From contig BCJX01000008.1 in assembly GCA_001600415.1 (NCBI GenBank), positions 1,165,494 to 1,229,493 on the forward strand: a stretch of 64,000 nt of DNA. The letters are read 5' to 3'. Of the stretch, positions 1-9,347 are shown piece by piece (position 1 is the first letter of the stretch; each line of letters starts with the position of its first letter). The translations under genes and the position numbers were made by a program. The stretch comes from Pascua guehoae (lineage: Eukaryota > Basidiomycota > Tremellomycetes > Trichosporonales > Trichosporonaceae). The notes below the pieces were generated by a model. It searched no databases, had not been told where the DNA came from, and was given only the letters and a program-made list of their open reading frames with translations.

Positions 1-144
1 TCAGACTCAGACTCCTGCTCGGCGAAGGTGGCGCCGGGCCGTGGGCCGTCGACGCCGGCCAAAGTGGGGCAAGATGAACGGCAGCTGAGTAGTGAACGGC
101 GCAAGCTCGCTCTTGCCCCCCTATCCGGTATTGCTGCTCAGTAA
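1..144 (+). CDS. Possible C-terminal end of a gene entering from the left
   Basis: Frame 1 is open from the first base to a TAA at 142-144. It gives about 47 residues that start with an acidic-serine run (SDSDS) and continue with charged residues, as low-complexity tails of fungal proteins often do. The stop follows a CAG and overlaps a GTAAGA that could be a splice donor, so the frame may instead continue through an intron. There is no domain. This may be a chance open stretch; nothing on either strand nearby gives a better model. Confidence 0.25.
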   Translation, partial: SDSDSCSAKVAPGRGPSTPAKVGQDERQLSSERRKLALAPLSGIAAQ

Positions 145-3100
145 GATACTCTCAGATGCATGTGCGTGGTTGCAAATGAAGGTGAGTCCACGACTCGTAT
201 TCGCCGTCACTGTCGGCATCATCCTCGCTGTCCATCAGCTGGTGGACCCCAACACTTCTTGAACAGTGTCTTGCGGGGCTGACAATGGCGGGTCCCCAGC
301 AGCAGTCTCGGGCCAACCCCACTTGATCGGTGCAGCGTCAATGCCCGAGTGGTGCCGTCATGGTACACGCACAGAAGAAACGAGCAAGCCTGGTTGAACA
401 AGAGCTAGATACCTAGCTTGGACCATCGTTCAGGTCGAGGTTGGCAACCTCGACGTCATGAGAGGAGATTCGGCCGCCTCTCCTTATTCCTCGACAGCCA
501 TGTCCAAGTTCGGACGCACCTGGATCTCCACAATACCCCGCGGCCAGTGGCCACGCGCTGCTCCTACGTACACTCAGCGTCCCGTCCTCCACGCATGCAA
601 CACTCGCCCGACGCACAGTCCACCACCCCTCCTTCCGCAGTTCCCAACGGTGTCGCCAGCGAGCGGCATCCAGAACGCCACAGCCACAGCCACAGTCACG
701 CAGCCAACCACATACCCCCCCTTTGCCCTGTCCTGTACCATGGGCCAACGTCCGTCGGACGCACCGGCGCGTCCCATGGCCGGCACACTGGTGCCTTTAC
801 CAAACTTTGGGCGCCACGTCGTACTCTTATCGTGCACACTTGCGGGTTTGGGACGGAGTTTCGTGTCGCAGTCTGGCCATGGGAGGGGGAGGTGCAGGGT
901 TGTCTAGGGTGCGTGTTTGTCGATTGCGTACAGAATGTACAGCAGAGGGGATCTGGCATGTGTTCCGTTGTCCTGAGGCAACGGATCAAAGGACCGATGA
1001 GTGTGAGTTTTGAGATTACAGTTTGCGGCGGGCTGGGATTTGCCCGGAGCGTTCCTGTCAAACCTAAACTCGGACAAACATCTGGATGCAGGACTGTTTG
1101 CCGTGCTGGAATAGGATCTGGGATTGGGAACACGGCATCAAAGGGGGTTGGGTACTCTGATCCGACAACTACGCCGTGCTGGATGCAGTAGTGCCGCAGC
1201 GGGGTCGCCAGCGGTGGGCCTATCGCAGAGTACAGCAGCAGCATTCGCGGCGCACACCTGCAATTTTACCCGCCAGGACAGCAGATCCTGTGCCGGATGG
1301 CCATGCTCGCCACCAGCATGCGAGCCACGACGTACGCTGCACAAGGATGCACGCGGCACGACCCTGCTGCTGTCTCTGACCCGCTTTTAAATACAGACTC
1401 AAGCAGACAAGGACATCAGGACACGTCGCGTCGCACATGGCAGCCGACGGCATGACGCGCTGACGCGCCATGCCGGCAACACGCGCTTTGACCAGGGAGG
1501 CGCACGCTCAAACTCACATTCCTCAATCCCCAGCGCCACAGTTTTGGGCTTTTCGCGTCGCAGACAGGGACAGTTTGAAATTTCAATGTTTGTGGGAAAC
1601 CACTTTTGTAAAGATCGATCTCGTCCATGAGCGCAGGAGCAACCGACCCGCACATGGGCGATTTAGGCTCGACGTCGGGTCGGTGCCATGTGAACGTTGG
1701 TATACGGCATGGGTGTGATGCGCATACGCACCTGACGACGAGGTAGGCGCTGCGCCGTGTTGGCAGCCTGCGCGTTTCAGAACGACCAGGGCTGGCATGG
1801 ACTGACGGCACGTGTTCGGCATCTGCCAGCAGCCCGAGGTGGTGGGTTTCGGATGCAAAGCTCGCGTTCCCAGATCAAGGCGCCGCCCTTCACGGAGAGA
1901 GGGTGTGGTGGAGAGGGACGGATGGTGCTGGTGTTGGGTTGTGCGGTGTGAACGGTTGGGTCGAGCATGTGTGCCATGTTGTCCGTCGAGACTCATCTAA
2001 TTCCAGTCAAACTGCCGCACATCGGCATCGGCGTCCATATCCCCATTCGTCTGCCAAGCCCTGTGAGCCCAGATTATCTCTTTGTCGTCCACCGCGATAC
2101 TGTGGGGTTCGGTAGCCAACCACAGACCGCGTCCTGAGGGGGGCAACATGGCGGTCAAATGGCACCTGCTTTGTCCCCATCGGTGGTCGAGATGTCCCCT
2201 GGTCACTGATCTGCGTCAAGCCCGCCTCTGTCTAAGTCTGGTGGTTCAACTCCTCCCAGTGAAGTGGCCGTCTCAGACGTGCTCGAACATCCGGTTGGCA
2301 GGCCCGTCTCGAGATGCGGTAGTCGGATGACGCCGAAGGGGTCCACATACCTGCCAGCTTTGGTCTTGCCGACTGCCGGCTACGCCCTCGCCAGGGTTGT
2401 AGAGCGAGCTGACGAGCGCGGACAGATCGTGGTTGCATGTCAAGGCGCAGTGAACAACCGGCAACAGTTGTACGCTGCATGGTGACCGCCATCGGTCTTG
2501 ACCGACTCTTCGATGCCCTCATTGCATGGCTGCTGTAGGACAAGCTGTTTCCCATGCTGCATGACGAGGTGGCGTTTCGTCCAAGTGGAAATCCTTTTGC
2601 AGCTCTCACATGACCTCTCTGGGCGGGCGTGTGGCGGCGCCACTGCAAACACAGCACTACACAACAGTCTGGTCTTGAGCGGATACACTGGTGAGCACAG
2701 TAGTTATGACGGTGACCAGCAGCCAACGAGCCGTTCAACGACAACATTTCCCAGGTATAACGTCCACGCTCAGACTTTTCGTCATAGGCGAAAAGACGAG
2801 GCCAGCGCCCGTGCGTCCTCGCCCCACCAAATTTCCCCTGCCCCGGCTACATCAATAGCGGACGTGTGTCTGGCACACCTACCCCAGGGCTATCCGGAAA
2901 GTCGGGCTCACTGACGTCTGACTTGTCCTCGTTCACACTTACTTTGAAATCATCTTTCTTCACACCACTCACTCGTCCAGCTTGCACGAGCTCAACGCTA
3001 CACGCTCTCTCCGCTTTCTCCACCGTCGCCCCTCGACTCCCACACTCATTTTTGCAACACCGCGCCCCGTCTCCAGTCTCCGCTCTCACGCTCCTCCAGA

Positions 3101-3303
3101 CACCCTCGTGTCCGCCCCCCCGAGCCCTAGTTACCCCCCTCCACCCCCCGGTCCCGTCGAGCCCAGCGCTCGCATCTTAAAGCCACAGGTGGCCTCCCTC
3201 CTTCGCTTCTCGACACCCCGCACTCTTCCCCTCCCCCCCTCGTGCGATAGGCGTCCTCTTCACCCCCCTCCCAACTTGCCCCGTCGATACCGTCCAACCA
3301 GCC
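145..3303. other. Intergenic region upstream of the MBOAT gene
   Basis: No convincing gene was found. Several open frames of 60-260 codons overlap on both strands, but they begin at non-ATG codons or lack any domain, biased composition or matching splice sites. The last 350 bases (about 2930-3300) are strongly C/T-rich, as is usual for promoters and 5' leaders in basidiomycete yeasts, and lead directly into the ATG at 3304. Confidence 0.5.
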
Positions 3304-4949
3304 ATGGGTGGAGTCTACGACTTTCTCTTTGAGTCGCCGTTCGGGTTCCTGAACCCGATCCACTACTACCTCCTCGAAAACGCCCAGCCGCTCACGCTCG
3401 CGACGTTTCCGTCCTATATCCTCATCCCCCTCATTCCGGTCTTTCTCCAGGCGTATCTCCTCTTCGATGACGGGACTCAGCACCAGCGTATGGCGCTCGG
3501 CGCCGTCTCGGTGGCGATGATGCTCAGGGGCTGGATGAGCTACCGCTTCGTCGGTGCGTACGAGTATTGCGTATCGAGCTTCGAGTTGGGGTTACTTTCG
3601 TGGAACACGCTGACACCCAGACCCGACGTACAACATGCTCAACAACCTGTTCACGGTCATCTACTTTATGATCTTCCTCAAGCCGTTCGAGTTTGCCTTG
3701 CTCCCACGCGTTGTGGACCCGTACATGATTGAACGTGGACGCCCGCAGTGGATTGCCGCGATCGATATTGTCATCAACCACCGCTACGTCTCGCTCGGCC
3801 GCATGGGGTTGGACATGGCGGGACCTCGTAACCAAGACCTGAAGACGGTCATTGTCCCCCGCTACCTTCCCCAGCCCGATAAGAGCCGCCCTCGTACGCG
3901 CCTTGGCTCGGTACTCCGTCACGCCGGGTGGGTCTTTTACTACTACATGCTCGCGTGTGTTGGCTGGGGAATCCTCGTCAGGACAGACACGCAGAAAATC
4001 CTCCTCCGCGAGGGTGGGTACGGTCCGGGCGCGCTCACCGCCTACATTGAGAACACCAAGCTTTATCTCCCCTTTGGCTACCGTGCCCCCAATTGGGTGA
4101 TGCGCGCCGTCTTCCGCATTGGGTGCCCCGCGACCCTCATGTCGATCATGACAATGGGATACCACGGCATGGCCGCCATCGCCATTGGCTCGGGGCTGTG
4201 GGAGATTGACAGCTGGGACGTCAACCTCTTCAACAAGCCTTGGATGGCCGACAGCATGAGCGACCTGTGGGCGCGCCGGTGGCACCAGGTGAGTTTTTTC
4301 AACCCTGTTTCCGTTGCAGCGAGCCAGGTGCTGACAAATTGCAGGTTCTCCGCGTGAGTACTCTACCTTGCATCGTCTTAAAGTGTCTTCAATTTATAGC
4401 TGTGGTTGAACTCCCCGGCACAACTAGCCTTCCCCTCCCACAGCAACAGCTAACGGGCAGCACTCCATTGGCACCCTGTCGACGATCAGCCTCGGGCTCT
4501 TCCACATTCCCATGAATTCGCTCACATTCGTGCCCTTTTCCTTTTTCTGGAGCGGTGTCTTCCACATCATCTTCCAGCTTCCCCAGGACAAGCCGCCCGA
4601 CACCATCATCATCTGGGCCCTGTTCTTCAACTCGGGCCTGGTCTGCGTTCTCGAGACCCTCTTCCGCCGCTTCACCGGCAAGCGCGTCGGTGGCATCTGG
4701 GGTAGGCTCTGGCTGTACACCACCTTCATCTTCATTGGCCAAAACTTTGCCGAAGAGTGGTTCGACGCCGGCTACGCTGGCGCGGGCGACCCGCTCAACG
4801 AAACGATTGGCGCAAAGTACATTGCGCCATTCCTTCTCAAGCACTTCCTCTGGATGGAGCCCGTCATCCCCGCCGATCTCGCCGTCGCCGCCGCAAACTC
4901 GTCGACCGAGGCGGTGGTTGCAGCGGCCGAGGCCATGGTTGCTGCGTGA
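3304..4949 (+). CDS. Wax-synthase-like MBOAT membrane O-acyltransferase
   Basis: Four exons: 3304-3553, 3621-4288, 4345-4353, 4461-4949; 471 residues, all junctions in phase. The protein is a multi-pass membrane protein with hydrophobic segments throughout, e.g. around residues 20-40, 100-110, 190-205, 255-275 and after residue 310. Residues 301-306 read ARRWHQ, the conserved Trp-His-containing motif of fungal wax-synthase/TRI7-like acyltransferases (MBOAT_2 type), which transfer acyl groups from acyl-CoA to a hydroxyl acceptor in the ER membrane. The substrate cannot be told from sequence; families of this kind act on sterols, terpenoids, fatty alcohols or glycolipids. The third exon is only nine bases (VLR), placed directly after RRWHQ. 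No biosynthetic cluster surrounds the gene. The start is the first ATG after the C/T-rich leader. Confidence 0.85.
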
Positions 4950-5749
4950 ACAAAGCCCGTCCCAGAAAAAGATCGACTCTCGTATATAGTATCGTGTAGC
5001 ACAGTCTAGTCATTGTCATATAGTTTGTGCATGTTGGTAGTACACTGCGATACATGAACACTGGTGTTGGTAGGATGTGTCAAGTTGCAGCACCACTGCC
5101 CGCGCATACCGTCTGCGTCTCCCCCCGGGGGTACGGGTGATGCAGTGCCGACCGACTCTGACGACGAGGACAACGGACGTCGTGTGGGAGCCCGCTTGGT
5201 GGCACCCAGTCCCCCCGCCCGCCCGTGACCTGTCAGTGTGGTGCGGAGTGGGAGTGTGGACACGTTCGGGGAAGGAGGACGACGGAGGCTGGGCAAGTGT
5301 TGGGTTTCACCAATGGTCCGACTGACCGAGGTTGCAGGCGCACATTTCGCCACAAATGCGCGGTCATCATGCTGAGGTCAGCGTTCCACCCATGTTCGGG
5401 CAAGACGCCCAGCATGGTCGCGCCTCGGTGAGACCTGCGCTGACGTCACAGTGCTTCACATCATCCGCAATCAACCTGCACACCATGGATGTGACGCAAC
5501 GAAAGCTAGTTATCAAGCACCATAGAGTAATCGACGCAAGCAAAGGTTCGATCATGACCAGCTCGTCAGCAGACTCGCGCCCAAGCCTAGCGCCAGCGCT
5601 AGCACTTACCGCGACCTTTTATAACGAGACATTCTCACCATGCAGTCCTCACAGCATCAGCAACAGCGACCGCACCCATACTCACCATACCTGCAGACTC
5701 CAACTAAACTCGCCAGCCACCTACACCCCCATCCGAGACAGACGACACC
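4950..5749. other. Intergenic region between the MBOAT and cupin genes
   Basis: Holds the 3' end of the acyltransferase gene and the promoter of the cupin gene. I see no further gene, tRNA or long repeat. The stretch before 5750 is C/A-rich, compatible with a 5' leader. Confidence 0.5.
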
Positions 5750-6583
5750 ATGGCCGACGCGACATCCACCACGAGCCATGCGAAACCCGCCCCGGCGCGC
5801 CGCTTCATCACGGGCCACGACTCCAAGGGCAATGCGGTGTTTGCGCACGAGGGCGACGTCGAGTTTGAGACGATCACGGCGGGGCCGAACGAGGTTGTGC
5901 ACTTTGGTGTGAGTAGGTGTATGCTGTGTGTTGTTGTTCTCTCGAGGCGGCGTCGGGTGGGTGTGGGCGGGTTTTGGTACGAGCCTTCTCGTCGCACCAC
6001 GGGGACGTGATTGTCCACCACTCGTGCGGGAACCATGGGTAGTATGCTACTGCTCTGGTCGCGCGGGGTGCTATAGGGGTTCCATACCGCCGGCAGACCA
6101 GACTGGCTACCAGTCCCTCCATGCCACACAGCACATCTGACCTCCCCACCCCCGATGCCCAACACTACGCCCAACACACCGTCTAACACCCAGATCCCCT
6201 GGCTCACGCGCGGCGGCTTCCCCGTCGACAACACCCGCGAAGACCCAGTCACGTCCGAAACCTACGGCGGCCCCGTGCAAATCTCGGACGGCACAATCCT
6301 GCGCATCACCGACCTCCCCGCCGGCGCGATCACGCCATGGCACCGCTCCTGCTCGATCGACTATGACATTATCCTCTCGGGCGAGCTGGTCCTCGAGCTC
6401 GACGAGGGCGCCGAGCGCCGCGTGGCCCCCGGCGACGTCATTGTCCAGCGCGGCACGATGCACCGGTGGCACAATCGCGGCGACGTGGGTGCGCGGCTTA
6501 TTGCGGTGCTTGTGGCTGCAAAGGCGTGCGAGGTCGGTGGGAAGGTGTTGGGCGATTTTATGGATGTGCCCGGGCACAAGTAG
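5750..6583 (+). CDS. Small single-domain cupin protein
   Basis: Two exons: 5750-5908 and 6194-6583, separated by a 285-base intron (GTGAGT donor, CCCAG acceptor, phase 0); 182 residues. The second exon encodes a cupin barrel of the conserved type: an acidic/glycine strand, then a PWHR motif followed about five residues later by DYDIILSGELVLEL, then APGDVIVQRGTMHRWHN. The histidines in PWHR and MHRWHN are the likely metal ligands. Stand-alone proteins of this form occur widely in bacteria and fungi, often near oxidative or hydrolytic enzymes, but most have no known substrate. The C-terminus (GKVLGDFMDVPGHK) is not part of the barrel. Function beyond cupin fold is unassigned. The intron is long compared with most in the window. 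Confidence 0.8.
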
Positions 6584-6696
6584 GGACTGTACGGTATGGC
6601 CGATGGTGGAGATGCAGATTGGGTGTGGTTTCGGGTGGGGTCTGGGCTGAGCGTGCGGTTGGGACTGAGCGGTGCCGTTGGAGTTCAACGGCGCTC

Positions 6697-6981
6697 ATGT
6701 TGCATTCACTTGGGCAGCTAGCCCTGCTACTTATTATCTGCGTTGACTGTCCTGGACAGGCATTGAAAGGTATCCCCCGTCGATTGTGCAGCCCCTTTCT
6801 CGTTGACCAGCTCGGCACAGCCACCTCCAATAACCTCGTTACCAGTCATTACTCCCACGCCGAGACGGCCAAGAATGCAGCCGAGGTGGCAGAGCTGCAC
6901 AAGTCGATAGACGACATGGAGTTGGAGCTCGCGAGAATCAAGGCAGCATATCCCGCCGAGGACGTGAGTGCCATGTCGTGA
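6697..6981 (+). CDS. Small hypothetical protein with a C-terminal coiled coil
   Basis: ATG at 6697 in a frame open to TGA at 6979-6981, 94 residues. The first 20 residues are hydrophobic (LGQLALLLIICVDC). From about residue 55 the sequence becomes a heptad-like helix (ETAKNAAEVAELHKSIDDM, then ELELARIKAAYPAED). The GTGAGT at 6964 after AED could be a splice donor rather than coding sequence, in which case this is an internal exon. The stop lies 25 bases from the stop of the minus-strand gene ending at 7007, giving a tail-to-tail arrangement. I do not recognise a family; only the helical exon looks clearly protein-coding. Confidence 0.35.
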   Translation: MLHSLGQLALLLIICVDCPGQALKGIPRRLCSPFLVDQLGTATSNNLVTSHYSHAETAKNAAEVAELHKSIDDMELELARIKAAYPAEDVSAMS

Positions 6982-7006
6982 TTACTGCCGTGGAGTTCTA
7001 TCGGAG

Positions 7007-7744
7007 TTATGCGTGGTTGCTTGTGGTGTCGTTGCTCGCGACGGTATCCGCGTCTTCAATCTCCGCCTTCGCCAGCCACGCCATAAGCTGTGGATCTGCT
7101 GTGGTGGCCGCGTTGCGGTGGCGGTGGCGGTCTTGCAGGCACAATCACTAGGGTGTCAGCTGTGCTTGTATTGATTTAACTCGATTCCTACCTTGAGCAC
7201 TAACGTGCCAACGTTGCAGAGGGTCTGGCGGAGGGTCTGGCGGAGGGTCTGGCGGTCCCATCCGTGCTGGCGCGCGACGTGTGCTGCCAAGGCGACGGTC
7301 TCGATGAGCTCCTCCTCCACCTCGCTCACGTTTTCCAAGGCTGTCGTTACAAGCGCTTGGAACTGCTCTGCCTCTTCGACGGCTGCCCTGATGTTTGACA
7401 CGCGAGCGGCTTGGTGGGCAACCGCCTGCGAGCGATCTGCGGCCTTTCGCTCTCGTTCCAAGAGGAGCTGACGCTGCTTGCTCTCCCACAAATCGAGCTC
7501 TTGTTCACGCTTCTTGAGTCGCTGGGCCTGCTCGCGCTCCTTTTGAGTCAAGCTCCCGTTTACGCGTGTCGAAGCGCCTGTCGTGTGCCGCCTTTGTGCC
7601 GGTCGCTTTACATTGCCTGGAGACTGCGCTTTTGCGCTTGTACGACAGTCTCCCCCCCGCCACCGCCGACATGCAGACAAGCGAGGATGAGTGGCTCGCG
7701 CTCATGGGCGGCCTCGTTGGCGAAGACGACATTTGCGCCATCAT
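7007..7744 (-). CDS. Coiled-coil protein of unknown function
   Basis: Three minus-strand exons fit in phase: 7744-7612, 7577-7192 and 7087-7007 (199 residues). The introns are 34 and 104 bases. The middle exon is clearly coding: residues about 55-110 form a charged helix (KEREQAQRLKKREQELDLW, then QRQLLLERERKAADRSQAV) and continue through EEAEQFQALVTTALENVSEV. The tail is LMAWLAKAEIEDADTV. A 12-base unit is repeated three to four times near 7215-7250 and gives RQTL repeats. Size and composition would suit a small structural or complex subunit, for example at a kinetochore or spindle, but no family motif is visible, so no function is assigned. The first exon (two adjacent ATGs, Ser-rich) is the weakest part. 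Confidence 0.55.
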
Positions 7745-8049
7745 GCGCGAACACGGACCGCCGTGGCACCGAGACGGCGGAGGGCGCAACACCTTCAATT
7801 GGGGGTACAGCCCAACGTCTTCTCAGGTTGCTTCCCTCCATGTTTCCATCAATGCGACAGCCTCCCCCTCTGCCCCACTCCCCCACCCCAGGGCTCTCCC
7901 ACCCCTGCCCCACTAACACCCAGCGCATGACAATCCACGAAGCCAACAAGCTCGACCAGCAGACCACCGAACTCGAGCGCCTCACAGACGCCATCTCGAG
8001 CACGTCCACGTGCGCAGACGACCTCTGCGGACGTCGCAGACACAGCTAA
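7671..8049 (+). CDS. Candidate small protein, overlapping the start of the minus-strand coiled-coil gene
   Basis: ATG at 7671, exon 7671-7826, intron 7827-7923 with a good CTAAC branch and CAG acceptor but a weak GTTGCT donor, then exon 7924-8049; 93 residues. The first exon gives an acidic, Trp-containing segment (SEDEWLALMGGLVGEDD); the second gives a short helix (EANKLDQQTTELERLTDAI). The first exon is antisense to exon 1 of the minus-strand gene, so at most one of these two first exons is likely to be coding unless they truly overlap. No family recognised. Confidence 0.3.
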
Positions 8050-8132
8050 AGAAGGCAGGAGGGGGACGAGCCCGGCCAACCATCTTGCTCCGGTCTGGAC
8101 CGACCTCCCGCCAAGCAAAAGAGATATGAAAG

Positions 8133-8220
8133 CGACCCCGGCCCGAATCGAACGGACAACCTTGAGGAAGAGTTGTATTCCACGTTGGAATCTCACGCGC
8201 TACCATTACGCCACGGGGTC
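8133..8220 (-). tRNA. tRNA-Trp (CCA), intron-containing
   Basis: The minus strand folds as a tRNA. The acceptor stem GACCCCG pairs perfectly with CGGGGTC, the D arm GGCGTAATGGTAGCGC is typical of eukaryotic tRNA-Trp, and the T arm is GTCCG-TTCGATT-CGGGC. The anticodon loop reads TT-CCA-A and is followed by an insertion of about 14 bases, consistent with an intron after position 37. One A-C mismatch sits at the base of the anticodon stem next to the intron. The discriminator base is G. Confidence 0.8.
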
Positions 8221-8949
8221 CGCTGGTAATCGTCCCGCAAGGTGAGGCGAGGGGCCCGCCTGCGCTGTGGCCAGTGGGCGCTTGATTGTTTGGAGCGAGG
8301 GATGGGAGTCGGCGGATGGGAGTCGGGTCGGGTCGTGCGGGGCAAGAAACAATGGCAGGGACAGTAGCTAGTGGGATGAGTCGGAATCGGCACGGCCGCG
8401 CTCCAGTCGGCGGCGAGGGCGAGCGCTTGGCGGATTCGGGGCAAGGTAGTCCGCGTTGGGAGATGGAGATTGTGCGTCGTCTGGGCGGGTCGAGACGCGG
8501 TGCAAGCGGATGGGATCGGCGGGGTCCGAATCGGCGACGAGTTGGAGACACATGGACGGGCAGGCGCGGGGCGCGGATAATCAAGACGAGGACGAGAGCC
8601 AGGCCTCGAGGCAGGGAGATGCCGGCGAGCCTGCGACTTGGGCGCCCCACCCGTCCCCAGCTTGTTCGCCACGAGCCCCCCCGGCGCCGTTCTGCGACCA
8701 CTGTCCTCGACCGGGCTCGACGGTCTGGGAGCTCGACTCTGGGCCGAAGGGTATGCCTGCGTGTATAGAGCCCGAGCGAGGCCCATGTTTGAGGAGCCGC
8801 GTCGTCGTATCGCCTATGCCCCTCTCCTCGGGCGTTGCTCCCTGCCCGCCTGCTTGACTCCACACCTCCCAACACCTCAGACACCTCGCACTCCTGGGAC
8901 CATGGAGAGGTAAAAAAAATCTAGGCATACGAGGAATCTAATCCCCAGT
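8221..8949. other. Spacer between tRNA-Trp and tRNA-Leu
   Basis: GC-rich with long overlapping open frames on both strands, as expected by chance at this base composition. No domain, signal or splice pattern supports any of them. A short run of A (about 8912-8919) lies 30 bases beyond the 3' end of tRNA-Leu, so on the minus strand it reads as a T-run and could be the Pol III terminator. Confidence 0.45.
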
Positions 8950-9036
8950 TGACGAGAGTGGGATTCGAACCCACGTCCGAAGACTGCGGAGGTAACAACC
9001 TTAACACAGCGCCTTAGACCGCTCGGCCATCTCGCC
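8950..9036 (-). tRNA. tRNA-Leu (AAG), intron-containing
   Basis: The minus strand has an acceptor stem GGCGAGA / TCTCGTC (one G-T pair), a type II body with D arm GGCCGAGCGGTCTAAGGCG, an anticodon stem CTGTG / CGCAG, and loop TT-AAG-G followed by about nine extra bases (a short intron). A leucine-like variable arm (TCTTCGGA) and a perfect T arm GTGGG-TTCGAAT-CCCAC follow. Discriminator A, as expected for tRNA-Leu. It reads CUU (and CUC by inosine) codons. Confidence 0.9.
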
Positions 9037-9081
9037 GATGCTGAACACACGGAGCGGCGGTGACGGCGCGGCTGCTCCGGG

Positions 9082-9084
<3 letters not shown>

Positions 9085-9133
<49 letters not shown>
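9085..9133 (+). repeat. Homopolymer of 49 G
   Basis: An uninterrupted run of 49 G follows a shorter G run split by one A at 9084. It lies 50 bases from tRNA-Leu. Its true length is uncertain, since such runs slip in PCR and sequencing. Confidence 0.9.
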
Positions 9134-9134
<1 letters not shown>

Positions 9135-9301
9135 GCGGTGGGAACGTGCGGCGTGAACATGCTAACAAGCGAGGGCGAAGATATGGGTGCTGGCGATGGG
9201 GACTGAAAGGTGTGAGTTCAGTGGCCGCGCAAGTCGGAATCCAAGAGTGGCATGTCGCCCTGCTGCGTGAACGACACCAGAGAGAGGGGGGGGTGTTGGT
9301 A

Positions 9302-9347
9302 GTGGTGGTGGTGGTGGTGGTGGTGGTGGTGGTGGTGGTGGTGGTGG
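9302..9347 (+). repeat. (GTG)n microsatellite, about 15 copies
   Basis: A pure trinucleotide array in the spacer that also holds the 49-G run. No coding frame around it is supported. Confidence 0.9.

Noticed and set aside
418..1191. 257-codon plus-strand open frame near the left edge
   Set aside because: Begins at TTG, has no ATG-led start with coding character, overlaps equally long frames on both strands and shows no domain; long chance frames are expected at this GC content.
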